Shown: positions 46,893 to 59,469, counted from the first letter of the stretch. The stretch is 64,000 nt of DNA from Apricaphanius iberus (GCA_028564705.1 JAPXFQ010002690.1:1456501-1520500); one strand, 5' to 3'. Made by a program: numbers and translations. The notes: generated from the sequence alone by a model not told the origin.

Positions 46893-49800
46893 TCAAATTT
46901 CATTCTGCTGAGCGAGGTCATCTGAAATGCTGTTGAACTCAGTAGCGCGGGCGGTCATGCCCAGATACTGCTTCAGGAACTCGCTGACGCGTTTTTGGTT
47001 GTTCCACTTGCGGGCTGACTTTCGGATGCCGATGAAGCCCCCATACCTCTTCTGGTACGACCTTCCTGGAGAAATCAACTTTCTGTAGTTGTGTCTTCCT
47101 TTCACAAAGCCGCCAAACCTCTTGGAGATGCTCAGCTCTGGATCATCCTGCTCTCTTGCTGCCTCGCCAGCATCTTCCTCTTCCTGCGCTGCCTCCTCTT
47201 CCTCGTACTCGTCAGCAGGTGAAAGGGCATCCTCGGAATCATAAAGAGAGCTCAGCTGACTGCTCTTGCTAACCAGGGCTCTGTTGTTCATGTCCAGTGC
47301 ACGGGTCACATGGTGGAATCTCTGTAATGCCATGGGCAGTAACAGACTCCCAACCATTTGCTCCTCTTCCTCAGGAAGTAGAACATCAGCTTCTTCTTGT
47401 GATCTTTTTCTGGTGGTGCCATCAAGAGAGGAAGAGGGAAGCGCTTTATGGCAGATGTCCCAAGACAAAGAAGGAGAGGCATTGCTGTTGCACTCAATGA
47501 GACACATCTGGTGGTGACAGAGAAAGAACTTTTTTTAAAGCAAGTTAAGAGCAGTTTGTTCGGTTAATCAGAGAAGTCTCACAGCACACATATGTTTTTG
47601 TGTTCACACAACCCCCCCAATAAAATAAAAAAAAAGATGGGTTTCATATGATAGAACACTGAAAAGCACCACTAAATGAGGAACTGCTCTGTAAAGGTGA
47701 AAGAAAATGAAATATGTTTTTCCAAATAAATATCTGAAAATTGTGGGAAAAAATGTTACATATCGATGAATCATTGCTAACGAAAAACATAAATTGAACT
47801 GAAGTTGGCACACAATTTCAAAATCGGATTATGAAGTGAAGTGTGTTCAACTCCACAACACTCGGTGGCGGCATGCTACTTTTCGGGCTGACCTTTTTTT
47901 CTTTGGATGAGAATCACACAGATAGTAAACAAATGCTAAAGTCAGTGAAGTAGACAGAGTAAAAGCAGGACATGCATGACGAGCAAATTTCTGCGCAGAT
48001 TTTGTAAGTACTGCACTGTTTGATTGTGTTTGACATGTTGTTGCTGTCCGGTCTGCTGTTATTTTTCCTGCTTCTGCGGTCTCTTCACTTCCCGAAGCAG
48101 GAGTGTCCAGGCTGCCAAAAGTTTGGCTTCTGACATTCGTTTACATGCAGAGAAATCCGATTTTCCAATCTCATTATCTGGGTAGCTGAGTCAAATATCT
48201 CAAACTCCAGTTTGGTTACATTTAGGTTCTACAAAGGTATGGTGATGCATTAAAAGTCAGATTAAGGCTATAAGGCAAAAAAAAATGTCTTTCCCTTGCT
48301 GCATGTAAAGCACTGAGTGATTTGCCACTGGAAGATTAAAACACCTCTTACATGGCATGTATAATGGGGAGAGATCCTTCTTTTTAACCGTCTTTGGGGG
48401 GAAAAAACACCAAAACAAAAGCACAGTTGGGAAATATGCTTTTGAGGTAGATGGTCATCAAAGAAATTATAATAAAAATGACCAGAAACATGGGCTGCAC
48501 GGTGGTGCAGTGGTTAGCACTGTTGCTAGCAAGGTTGTGGGTTCGTATCCCAGCCCAGGGTCTTTCTGCATGGAGTTTGCATGTTCTCCCCGTGCATGCG
48601 TGGGTTCCCTCCAGGTACTCTGGCTTCCTCCCACATTCCAAAAACATGACTGTCAGGTTAATTGATCACTGTAAATTGTCCTTAGGTGTGAGTGTGTGCG
48701 TGGTTGTTTGTCCTGCCCTGTGATGGACTCACCCGTTGACAGCTGGAAATAGGCACCAGCACCCCTGTGACCCATAAAGGATTAAGCGGTTAAGAAAATG
48801 GATGGATCAATGACCAGAAACAGAAATTGAGCAGGGCTTCTGTGATAAACGAGACCCTGGTTTACATGGTAAAATAAAACTCAGGTTGATTGCACAACTG
48901 AATTCAAGCCAATTTTCTTTTCTACAGTTGTGCTCTACAGGAAAAAAACATTTTAAATAAATTATATCTTTCTAAATTCCTGCAGAATTTTCTACTAATC
49001 TGGTGTTGTCCCAATTAGGGCAATGAAGGTACTGTCATGCTGTGATGGGTTACAAATCGTATAGAGTATCGAAAGTCAAAGGTTTCATGTTGACCATTCA
49101 ATAGGAGCTGCTGTCTTGCTATCCTTCAAATCTTTTGCAGCTTTTATCCAGTATTTTTTTTTTCTATCCAAGATTGTCTTGCATCTTCAAATCTGCCAAC
49201 TTCATACTTAAAAAGTGAGGATTCTGTCTTCTGTTAACAAAGCATATTCCTTTAAAGCCAGAGGAGTGGAATGTTTTCACAGGGTGCCTTCTTCCACAGG
49301 TTTGCTGTGTCCCCTTTGGCGGTTGTGGGAAAGTGCAATTAGTACTTCAATTACTACATTTAGAACTAAATAATAATTATTTATGGCTAATCAAAATAAT
49401 GATCTAAATGCTATGAATAGGACATTCCTGGCTATGGCTGGTAATGTATATGTTCCGTGTAAACACCAATGTAAACCCAAGAGTCAAACATTTCAAGCTG
49501 TAGAAATCTAAATATCTTTGGGCGTGCCGTCTACAAAGACTTTTGAGATGCAGACACTTCTTTAGCCAGACAGAAACAACTGGCAGGCACAGAGGAAGGA
49601 TAGACACATCTGTCCCCAGGAATCAATTAGCCTCAACAAATTACACCTCAAATGCCAAAAGAATAATTTGTTGAGTCAGGCTGGGAGTCCAGCATAAATA
49701 AGAGCTGTTGAAGTGAAGAGCTTCCAGTTGTTTCATCAGCACATAAAACGAGAGATTAGATTTTAAGTTTATTTGTGTAAGTGGGGCTCAGATCTCTGGA

Positions 49801-50333
49801 AGTAAAAAATACGCTATTTAACAAAATCATGTTGAAAGAGGCTTCCTAGATGGAGTTGGTCACTCTGTGAGTGTGTGTGTGTGGACCTGGTATTACTATC
49901 TTTGTGGGGAGCAAAAATTGGAAGTTTACTATCCAAGTGGGGACCGACCTCCCTTGTGGGGACCAAAATCCCGGTCCCCACAAGTTTGAAGCAATTTTTG
50001 AGGCTTAAAATTTGGTTTTAGTGTCAGGGTTACACTTAGGTTATGGTTAGGTTGGGGTAAGGGTCAGGGTTAGGCATTAATTTTTGATGGTTAAGGTTAG
50101 GGTAAGGCGCTACGGAAAACATTATGTCAATGAGAAGTCCCCACAAGACATAGAAACCCAACATGTGTGTGTGTGTGTGCGTGTGCGTGTGCGTGCGCAT
50201 GTGTGTTCCTTACCACAGTGTTGAAATTGAGCTGTTTAGGCAGGATTTTGCTGCAGGACAGGCAGTCTGTCTGGCAGTCACTACGTCCTGGGTCGCACAG
50301 ACAGAGAAGCAGCAGAGCCACTATAGTCCTCAT
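46893..50333 (-). CDS. pnoc: Prepronociceptin (nociceptin/orphanin FQ precursor)
   Basis: Two coding exons, 50333-50214 and 47507-46893, phase 0, 244 residues. It is a secreted neuropeptide precursor of the opioid family; processed nociceptin activates the NOP receptor. A signal peptide (MRTIVALLLLCLC) is followed by the six-cysteine opioid N-domain: C20, C24, C27, C42, C46 and C59, with the expected W-x2-C ending (SWDIC). An acidic spacer leads to three dibasic KR sites. The peptides between them are FGGFVKGRHNYRKLI... (171-192), YGGFIGIRKSARKWNNQ (195-211, nociceptin with Tyr1) and VSEFLKQYLGM... (from 214, matching mammalian NocII). The precursor is longer than the 176-aa human one, owing mainly to the acidic region and the extra FGGF peptide. 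An upstream in-frame ATG at 50390 is disfavoured because a splice acceptor at 50348 and the signal peptide support the ATG at 50333. Confidence 0.95.
48491..48808 (+). mobile_element. tRNA-headed SINE-like retroposon with 14-bp target duplication
   Basis: AATGACCAGAAACA at 48477-48490 is repeated at 48809-48822. The head contains a box-A-like 'tggtgcagtggttagcac' and a box-B-like 'gggttcgtatcc', typical of tRNA-derived promoters. The tail ends 'ggatggatc'. A 5'-truncated relative is at 4719-4845. It lies in the pnoc intron on the opposite strand. Confidence 0.8.
49260..49350 (-). mobile_element. Tc1-like fragment
   Basis: 'ttcttccacaggtttgctgt' is a familiar reverse-complement segment of the common Tc1 transposase. 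It is under 100 bp and decayed. Confidence 0.45.
49880..50200 (+). repeat. Repeat with telomere-like motifs and a (TG)n tract beside pnoc exon 1
   Basis: 'gtggggaccaaaatcccggt' introduces a fish repeat that contains degenerate 'ggttaggg' strings at 50020-50110. A (TG)n/(CG)-interrupted microsatellite follows at 50163-50206. The tract ends about 8 nt from the pnoc exon 1 donor; in the transcript it is a CA repeat. Confidence 0.6.
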
Positions 50334-51762
50334 GGTCCCACCGTCTGCTGCACAACACAGGAGAGTGCAAATACACAGGGTCGGTTTCATTATTCATCAC
50401 ATGACGCCTGCTTTACACATTCCCCAAAACACAGGCATATAATTAAGTTGTAGTGAGGTCTATTGGAGTTCGCTTTGGCTTTTAAAACATTTTCTCTTGT
50501 AGTGAGAGTTCGCAAGGTGATAAAACAAGGTGCAAAAACTTCCCAGGAGCTGCAAAGAGGATATTTGACTCTGTTGGTCTGGAAAAAAACATTATAAAGT
50601 GACACATTTTCTGTCACTGTGATTGGGAAGAATGCAGAGGTTTTGCCAACTTTAATGCTGAGATCTAACCTTCTATGTGCATCATCGGTAAGATGCACAG
50701 TCAGCGGCTCTAACTGCATCCTGGACTGTAAAGCAAATACTGTTGTCTAATGACTGAATCCCAGCGTCTTGGAAAACTACTGAAGCTTTTTGATTTTTTT
50801 CACCATGTTTTTTTTTTCTTGTTACTAATACAAACGTGTGTGGATTTCATACATGAAAAAATAAAGCAACGTGCATAATTGTGAAGTTGAACTAAAAAGA
50901 TCCATTGCTGGTCAAATTTTTTGCAAATAAAAGCCTGAAAAGTGTAGCGTGTAGGTGTATACACTTAAATGCTTGAATACAATCAAATGAGACCATCTGC
51001 TTTCAGAAACCACCTAATTTGTAAATTGACAAGAGTGAATGAGGTGGGAGGATCTGTCAGTAACCAGATGTATACAAATTTAGTTTTTATGGAACGGTGG
51101 TGAGAAAATAACAAATGATGACAGCATGTAATAAAATGTCCTGTTTTCACTTTCCAACAAGCCATGTATGCTAGGATCCTACTGCACCAGATAGCATGCT
51201 GATGACAAAAATCAAAAGTTTTCAAATAAGTTAGCTGAAGCAATCCACCCGCATCAATCTAAAACATGCAGGCTCTTAGGCCCTAAGATTGAGGGTTGGG
51301 GAACCATTTGTGTCAGGTACATAATAAATAGGTAGCAGGAGATACCGTGCTAAGATGGGACTGATAATTAACTTTATGGCCAATATGCTAAACATTGCGT
51401 TGTTATAGTGGCAGTAACACTGTAAATATTCCAAATATTCCTGAATGGACCCTCTTTTGAACATTTCCGTAACATCATCATGCTCTGGGTATACTGTGGG
51501 AAACATGGGCAACTTAATGGAGCTAAACACAGGGCAAGCTTTTCCAACCAGGGTTTAAAACTGCTGATTTAGATCCAATATATTTCAAGTGTTAGAATGA
51601 TCCAGCCAAAGTACACATAAAAAAATACACTACCTATAGAGTAGATGTAAAGGTAGTGTAATAGTACACTATCTATACAGTACATATCCAAAGCCGGTCA
51701 AGTGGCCTGAAAAAACTGGTAACAATTATTGAAGCAATGTAAATGGACACTTTCTTATATTT

Positions 51763-51763
<1 letters not shown>
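50334..51763. other. Region upstream of pnoc coding exon 1
   Basis: This holds a possible UTR splice acceptor at 50348 (minus, 'gttgtgcag') and otherwise AT-rich sequence without a clear exon. A short Tc1 scrap ('agaatgatccagccaaagta') is at about 51595. The promoter was not located. Confidence 0.35.
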
Positions 51764-51815
<52 letters not shown>

Positions 51816-51900
51816 GGATGGATGGATGGATGGATGGATGCATGGATGGATGGATGCATGGATGGATGGATGGATGGATGGATGGATGGATGGATGGATG

Positions 51901-51963
<63 letters not shown>

Positions 51964-51970
51964 GGATGGA
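51764..51970 (+). repeat. Compound (TAGA)n/(TGGA)n microsatellite
   Basis: About 200 bp of TAGA, then TGGA with a few 'tgcatgga' interruptions, then TAGA again. It adjoins the 3' end of the minus-strand LINE at 52010-53160 and probably grew from its tail. Confidence 0.95.
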
Positions 51971-52009
51971 CAGACAAACTCAATCTTTATAAATTCAATT
52001 TATCAAGTG

Positions 52010-53160
52010 CTCATATATTTACAAATGCATCTTATAGTGGGAAAAACAAATCATAATAATACTTAAATGATTTAGGAAACATGTTGGATGTCTCTGTTGA
52101 TAGTCTTATGGCTGCAGGAACAAACAATATCCCGAACCTCTCAGTCCTACATCTCAATGAGATCAATCTTTCACTGCAGTTGCTTCTCTGGCTGGTCAAC
52201 ACATCATGGAGGTGGTGTTTAGTATTATCCAGAATGCCCTGGAACTTCCACCTTATCTGCCTCTCCACCCCAGTTCTTACAGGGTTCAGCACCCGACCCA
52301 GTACAGAACTGGCCTTTTTGGCCAGTTTGTCCAAACGTCTACAATCTTTGTCCGTAGTGCTACTTCCCCAGCAGACAACAGCTTACAGAAGCACACTTCT
52401 GATGACTGTGTGGTAAAACATCTGCAGCATGTCACTGCAAACATCAGAGGACCTTAACCGCCTGAGGAAAAAAGGCGACTCTGTCCCTTCCTGTATGCTG
52501 CGTCTGTGTTGGTGGTCCACTCCAGTTTCTGATCCAGAACCACCCCCAAGTATCTGTAGGACTCCACAGTCTCTATTTCCTCCCCATCTATGTAGACTGG
52601 CTGTCTTGGTGGTTTAAATCTCCTGAAGTCAACCACCAGCTCCTTTGTCTTGGCTGTGTTCAAAAGAAGGCAGGTTTTTTTTTCTCTAGTCAGTGAAGGG
52701 CTCCACCAGGTCCCTGTACTCACCCTCCTGTCCACACCTCACACACGCCACGACAGCTGTATCATCTGAATACTTCTGGATGTGGCAGGACTCTGAGTTG
52801 TATCTGCAGTCTGATGTGTAGAGTGTGAACAGAAAGGGAGCCAAAACAGTCCCTTGTGGGACCCCAGTGCTGCATTCCAGTGTCCAAGAAACACATCTCC
52901 CCACCCTGACAAATGGAGGGCTTTGTGGTATTAAAAGCGCTGGTGAAGTCGAAGAACATAATCCTGACATAAGAACCAGGTAGGAGTATGACCAGTGCAG
53001 CAGGTAAAGGACCGCATCTTCAACTCGTAAGTGTTCCTGATAGGCAAACTGGAGGGGGTCTATTTCCTCAGCAAGGTGGAGGAGGCAGCCATAGACATGG
53101 AGGTGGAGGAAGCAGCCGCAGACATGGGGATGGAGGATACATTTACACTGATACATTTAT
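52010..53160 (-). mobile_element. 5'-truncated LINE (CR1/L2-type) reverse transcriptase, broken
   Basis: On the minus strand, in order: 'DPLQFAYQEH', 'STGVPQGTVLAPFLFTLYT' and 'KYSDDTAVVACV' (catalytic DD), then 'LLLNTAKTKELVVDFRR', 'VESYRYLGVVLDQKLEW', and the C-terminal 'RLDKLAKKASSVLG'. Several frame changes separate these blocks, so it is inactive. The endonuclease part is absent. Confidence 0.75.
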
Positions 53161-53469
53161 AGAGTGATAGGTAGCCAACTTGGAGTTAAGTGCCTTGCCT
53201 AGAGGCACATCAACATGGGACAAGAGGAAGCTGGAATAAAACATAATACCCTGTGATTACACCCAAATACTCTTCCTACCACAACTGTACTGTACCATTG
53301 TCCTATGGACTGACAACTGAAAGGAGCCGTGGAATTGTGTGGAACAGGTTGGTTGTACGGGGCGGTTTTACATTAGAAACAGACCAAACAGCTTACCAAA
53401 CTGCACTGAACTGTGTTATGCTGCTCGGTGGAAACGAGGCAGTGTGCCATTTAGTCACTAAATCAATAT

Positions 53470-54087
53470 TGCAGGTATTGTAGAGAGCCTTCTCTGAGTC
53501 GGAGACAAAGTCCTTGCCCAAGTGGAGGACTTTGAGTATCTTGGGGTCTTGTTCATGAATGAGTGATAAATGGATCAGCATTTGCGCTGATCCAGGCACC
53601 ATACTAGTATGTTATGGTGAAGACAGAGCTAAGGCCAAAACTCTTGACTTACTGGTTCAGTCTACATTTCCTACCCTCATCGATGGTCACAAGCGTCGGG
53701 CAGTGATCAAAAGAACAAGATCACGGATACAAGATGATATAAAGGCCCTCCACAGGGTGACTGGTTTCTCCCTTATACATAAGGCGAGAAGCTTTGTCAT
53801 CCTGTAGGTGCTTGGAGTAGAGCGACTCATCTTCCACATCGAGAGGAGCCAGTTGAGGTGACTAGGGCATCTGGTAAGGATGCCTCCTTTACGCTTCCTT
53901 GTTGAGGTGTTCTGGGCACGTCTCACCAGGAGGGGGCACAAGGGAAGATCCAGGACATGCTGGAGGGACTATTTTTCTCGGGTGGCCTGGGAAGGCCTTA
54001 CCCCCAAGGAGCTGGACCTAGTGGCTGGACAGAGGGAAGTCTGGGTCTCCCTGCTTAAGCTGCTGCCTCCACAGAAAATAGATGGAT
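53470..54087 (+). mobile_element. Decayed Rex3-like (RTE) RT C-terminus
   Basis: The frame at 53880-54080 reads CWRDYFSRVAWEGL then 'LDLVAGQREVWVSLLKLLPP'. Upstream pieces include 'VIKRTRSRIQ' and 'HIERSQLR'. These match the tail of the younger copy at 22130-23062. Stops and indels are frequent. It ends at 'gatggatg'. Confidence 0.75.
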
Positions 54088-55320
54088 GTTTACAACTTTA
54101 TTTCACAGTAATAAAATGCCTTTAATTCTATTTGAATGTTGCTTTCAAGAAGAGGAACAGTGATAAATGATGGAGTTACGCAGAAAAATAACTTCTGCTG
54201 AAGGACAGAGGACAAGACGATTAGCACAGCACTAGGCAATACCGAGATGAAGATGGCAAGAAAAGAGGTTGACCCTATTCTTGTAGCAGCAGCCCCGTCT
54301 GGCATCTCTGACGTCAGAAACACAAGCGGTTTTCGTCTCATTAAACAAACTCGTTTACTCCTTTAATTGATGCCTCAATTAATGCCTCTGGCAACAAACT
54401 GAGTCAATGTTTCTTGCTGACAAATGCACTCAACTCATACCCACAAACCACGGAAAAAACGGCCTATATATACATACATATATTTAGCACAACAGATATG
54501 AATATTAACATGTGAGTTTCCGTCCCTGCCTACAGGAAATGGAAAGATCTGCAACAAGTGTGCTTTTAACTGAAGGAACACACTCTGTAAAATGAGATTG
54601 CTGAAAGTAAATTTGTCTTCAGTCAAATATGTCTATAATGTCTAAGAAGCTTAGAAAGAACAAAGACTAATAAAGAAAAAAGATAAAATTTTAATTACAA
54701 AGTTCATTCCTGATCCTGACTTTCTCCTATTAAAGAAATTAATTAGTGTTCTTGGAAAAAAAGAGTAAAACTGTAACTTAAGTTTTCTGCAGCTTGATAA
54801 TAACAAGGCATATAACAGTGAAGGACAAAAGAAAGGTTGAGCTGATATGAGGAGAAATGAAGAGGCGGGACATAATTGACGCATGGCATCGGATACAGGC
54901 AAACAGCCTGGGGGTGTGTTCTTTGGGGGGGACAAACACCTCCTTCTTTATCCTCCCGGCATTGAACTTGTACTCAAGGAGTGTGTTACTTCTTCACTTT
55001 CTTCCATCAAAGAAACATACACTTCTTTGCTTTTGCAGCTTTATTAAAAGATTTGAAGATTTTCGAGGTGTGTCTCCGTCAGCTTTTCACATAGAGAGAT
55101 TTATTTTTGGGGGAGATTAAAAAAACAGCTCAAGCTCTGTTATATTGGACAGAAAAAAAGCAAAAGGTGTATGCAAAGGTAGCATATGTAGTCTAAACTA
55201 CATATGCTGTCTAAACTCATACATTTTAGATGGAGAGCCTGTGTGAACAGCGCATTTTAAACTCTTCCCAATAGTATTTTGATCTGGACTTTGAATGCTT
55301 TGATTTAAATTAAACTACTC
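54088..55320. other. Gene-free region
   Basis: No exon-like block was seen. A small palindrome, 'agcatatgtag' facing 'ctacatatgct' at 55181-55208, is the only structure noticed. Confidence 0.35.
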
Positions 55321-56080
55321 TATATTTAGTGTCCTGCTGAAAGGTGAACATCTGCCCCTTGTTTTCTGCAGCCTCTAACAGGTTTTCTTCCAGGACTGCC
55401 TTCTATTAAGTTTCTTCCATCTATCACCATCAGCATCTTTGTCCATGAAGAAAAAAATCCCAACAATTTGATGTTACGACCATCTCATGTTAGTATGCAA
55501 TGTCTTCAGGCTGATGTTGGTTCTTGATTTTTCATCATAAATTAAGGTTAGCATGCTAATTTTGGCCTCATCTTACCAGAGCACCCCACCCACAGAGGTT
55601 GCGCGAGACAGCTATTGGCTTTGTCTTAATTTATTTTTTTATACTACTATTAATAAAGGCCCCTTTTTATAGCATGGCCAATATATGTTATGTCAACATA
55701 GTATCCCACCTAAGCTGTGGGTCATTGCAGCTTGTTCAGAACTACTAATATCAACCATTTACAGCCTAACCAGACATCAAACATCTCCAAAACATCATCT
55801 CTTACCTTGGTTCACGCAATGCTGTTTGCACTCTAACAAACCTCTGAGGCCTTCAAAGAACATCTGCCATTCTAATTGCTATTTAGATTACTTGAGAAAA
55901 ATTCTGGTTGCACTGTTTTGTACAAAATTGCACTGGTTAGAAAAAGGGATGAATACAAATGTCCAAAATAGTTTTTAGATTTTTAATTTTTTACCCCTTC
56001 CACAATTGACAGTAATTTTTGCTTGTCTGTCGGATGAAATCTAAATGAAGTATATGGATGTCTATGCAAATATTTTGCAA
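55320..56080 (-). mobile_element. Decayed Tc1-like element
   Basis: Reverse-complement transposase scraps in order: 'cagcctctaacaggttttct', 'ggcctcatcttaccagagca', 'atcccacctaagctgtgggt' and 'ctctgaggccttcaaagaac'. They belong to the family at 1268-3852. There is no ORF. Confidence 0.55.
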
Positions 56081-59000
56081 TGTTGCACATTACATACAAA
56101 CACTTAAGCTGCATGTCTGCTAGAAATATAAAGGTACGTATCTATCTGTTTCCAGAGCAGTTTAATTTTCTTCAACCTATAAACTTAGTCTTACAGAAAA
56201 CAACCTCCACTAAAATCTAACATTATACATTCTCTGAGACACAGAGATCAATTTATAATTATAATTACTTATTGTTGCAATGATTCAAAACAATGCAGAC
56301 AATAGAAAGGAGAAACTACATATTATTAATCATACCAGGTAAGCATTCCTTCCAGAAAGCGAATTAATAGAGCATTGCTACTGTCACATATTTAGCTACT
56401 TCCTTTCGTTTAGTGTGTGAAGACCTTTCAACAAGCCCTACAGAAGGGATCAACAACTGAGGCCTATTAGGTTCTCTTGAGAGCCCTTGAAAGTCAATTA
56501 TTCTGCTTTCAATTAGTTAATTAACCACTCAATGAACAAGGTAATTAAGTCCTTGCTGTGAGACCCTGCACTGACTCACTATTTGTCTTGGCCTTACAGA
56601 ATATTGAAGGAAGTTTCCGGTGAAAAGGAGACTGTAAAACGTGTTCAGCTGTTTCACTTTTGTCTCGTTTCAACTACAAACTTCTGTATTTTCATCAGAT
56701 TGTACGTAGCAGACCAACATATGTAGAAAAATAATTGTGAAGTGGAAGTAAAATTATATATATTTTTTTATCTATTGATGTTTTTGCTGTGCTCTAGAAT
56801 TCTGTCTCTTTTATTTTGATGCTCCCAAGTTAAAAATCAAGGCCAAGTCAAAACACAGCTAACGAGTGAATAGTGTGTATTTTATTTCAACTCTTCTGAA
56901 GGTCTTAGGGATTTGTTGTAAAATATTAAAGAACAAACAGAATCAAAGCAGATAGGTCAGGAAAAAGGTAGTGAAGTTTAAATTAGGGTAAGGTTATGTA
57001 ATGATGTACAAATCATATATTTAGCTCTGTACAAGTATTTAGTGCCTAAAAAGAATTGGTATTAATTTTAAAATCTGTCATTTTTCTGAGGTTGTAATGT
57101 GACAAGATGTGATAAAGTTTAAGTTGTAAAAATTATTTTTCAAATGACTGTAATGTTATCCATGCTTTTTAATATATAACCCAGGTACTTTACTTTGGGA
57201 CATTAAACGCTGAAAACATCTCTTCCCTGTTCAAGCTAAAAAAGTAGCTCTGGTCAACCTTGGGTTCTGTTCCCAGTCATTGGATCCAGTCAGACACAAA
57301 CACTCACAAAGCAAAGGCCTCAAAAACTCTCCAACTGTCTCACATTGATTTATCAACAGTTTCCACCAGTTTTCCCTCTCCATTATTAAAAATTTCTCAT
57401 CAACAATGGGAAAAATACAATTACTTCCAGCCCAGAGTGCGACTTTAAGCTGGATTATTCATGCCTGGCTGAGCAGAGAAACAGTATGAATTTGTTCTGA
57501 GTGTTATGCTGTACAGCTGGACTGCAGTCAATTGCATGACTTCTATAAGAACCACAACCCCTAACATTATTGCACCTGCTTGGCTGAACCTTAACTCGTT
57601 TTTCTGCTTCACGTAGCCAAACCTAAGTCTCTAACTGATTTCCTGTGATTGATCATGTTAAGTCTGCAAAAGGGTGATTACAAAATACAGATATCGGCAG
57701 ATGGATCTAATTAAATCTAGGGAAGCTGACTGAAAGACAATATAAGTTTCTAATCCGTCAATTAACTTAAAAAGAAATAACATGTTGATGAATGAAAAAT
57801 GTGAGCTAGGGAGTATATGAGGACCCAGAAGTTTGTATTGTCGGTTGATGAGCTGCTCTGACAGGTCTTCTGCTGGCAGCCATCTTTTAGAGAAGTCACT
57901 TTGAGTGACAACTTCTCTCAGGCCCCCTCAAAGTACATGCTGCTCTTTGTTTTAAAATTGATGTCTACCTGGTAAAAACCGCATACAGCTCACTTAATTG
58001 ACACATTTCATGGCTAGAGATTATTCTGTCAGCTTTAGAAAGGCAAGATCTACGTTATATTAAGGTTTTCTATAAATATACTCTGTAAACAAAGCAGTAC
58101 TCTTGGTTCCCCCTTGCCTTTCCATGTCTCTTTACTGTAGACTTCAAATCTTTTTCCATATTTCCTCTTGATGAAGTTGTGGATTGTGGAAATTCCAGTA
58201 ATGTGAATTAACACACTTCTATAACAATCAGGTCTCACCGTAAGTCATATAAGGGAATTTTTATGCAAGCATATAAGTAAAATAAATAAAAGTAATCAAA
58301 TTCAAATCAGTTAGTAAAAATGCTTTTTCATTTTCAAAAACTAGCTGCTATTTTTGTTGTTCTTGTTCTGTAACTTATTTAAAATTAACAAAAAAAAAGA
58401 TCATTATATAATTCCCCAGCAAAACAGTCACAAAATACAAATTGAAATGTCAAAGTTTAAAATTAAAATGCATATGCAAGAAATGCTTTGTCATTTTCTT
58501 ACTACAAAGGCCATTTTTGACTCATAAATAAACTTCATCATCATCCAAACTGCTTTTTCATTTTCCAATTCAGCATTGCTCGTTCTGTACCAAATCTGTG
58601 GGGCAGTAATCACGGTTCATGTACATTCAATTCAATTCAAAATGACTAAATATGCACATTCAGTGATATAAAAAAAATCTTAATATTCATTATTGCCTTA
58701 CTGTCTTGTATCAGCAAGTTGTACATGTTTCTGTAGAGAAGAGTTGGTTTTAAGCCAATGAAACAAAACCTTCAGTGTTTTTCCCAAGATGTTTCCTTCC
58801 CATGAATAAGACTGTGTGACCTGACAGCAAAAGCTTTTATAGGCAGACAGAGTTAACCGATTCACCTTCTAAATCCATCCAATCTGCTGTGGCCGATGTT
58901 TAAGTTGAGGTGAAGACATACAACAGACCCACATATTCATCACTCAGTCAAATAATTATGTAGGTCTGCAATTTGGTTTAAAACAATAACAGTTAGATTG

Positions 59001-59469
59001 TTTCCTGTATCAGAAACATTTTTTTGTCAAAATGAACTGAATTTCTGAAAATTTTTCTGTATGAGATAACGCTACAATAACAAAAATAGATTCTAAATAA
59101 TAATTTTTGCATATCTTTACAACAACTACTAATGTATGTAGATGGATATGATTTATGTTGAAGAACATTTGACACATTAATGTCACATGGCATTCAGAAA
59201 GATTCTTAGGAAAAGAACTGAATACTATCATATTCCCATTCCACGTTTTAGCTATAAGGTCTGTTACCTTTGTGAATGGGTGACTATTGCGGAGATATCG
59301 TAACTTGGACTTACAAAGTACTTAATAAACTAAAAACAAAATACTTGCCTTTGTAGGAATCTCTGGTTCTCACTACAGCCCTCACTACAAATCTCAGACA
59401 AAGGAGTTATATTTCAGATCTCTCTAGGGATTTAAATTTGGGGCTTTTTATGTAATGTGTGATGTGAAA
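56081..59469. other. Gene-free AT-rich region
   Basis: I found no exon, RNA gene or confident repeat across 3.4 kb; the short ORFs show no family similarity. It may contain conserved non-coding DNA that cannot be judged from one sequence. Confidence 0.35.

Noticed and set aside
48502..48550. A tRNA gene
   Set aside because: Box A and box B are present, but no cloverleaf with acceptor stem closes; it is the head of a SINE.
48357..48723. Overlapping ORFs on both strands at the SINE
   Set aside because: The element is tRNA-derived and flanked by a target duplication; the frames are accidental.
50127..50390. Longer pnoc N-terminus from the ATG at 50390
   Set aside because: A splice acceptor before 50347 and a canonical signal peptide from the ATG at 50333 explain the data better.
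51764..51970. CRISPR-like or satellite array
   Set aside because: There are no spacers; the unit is 4 bp and the context is eukaryotic.
51762..51983. ORF of repeating SIYL/HPSI units
   Set aside because: It is a translation of the tetranucleotide microsatellite.
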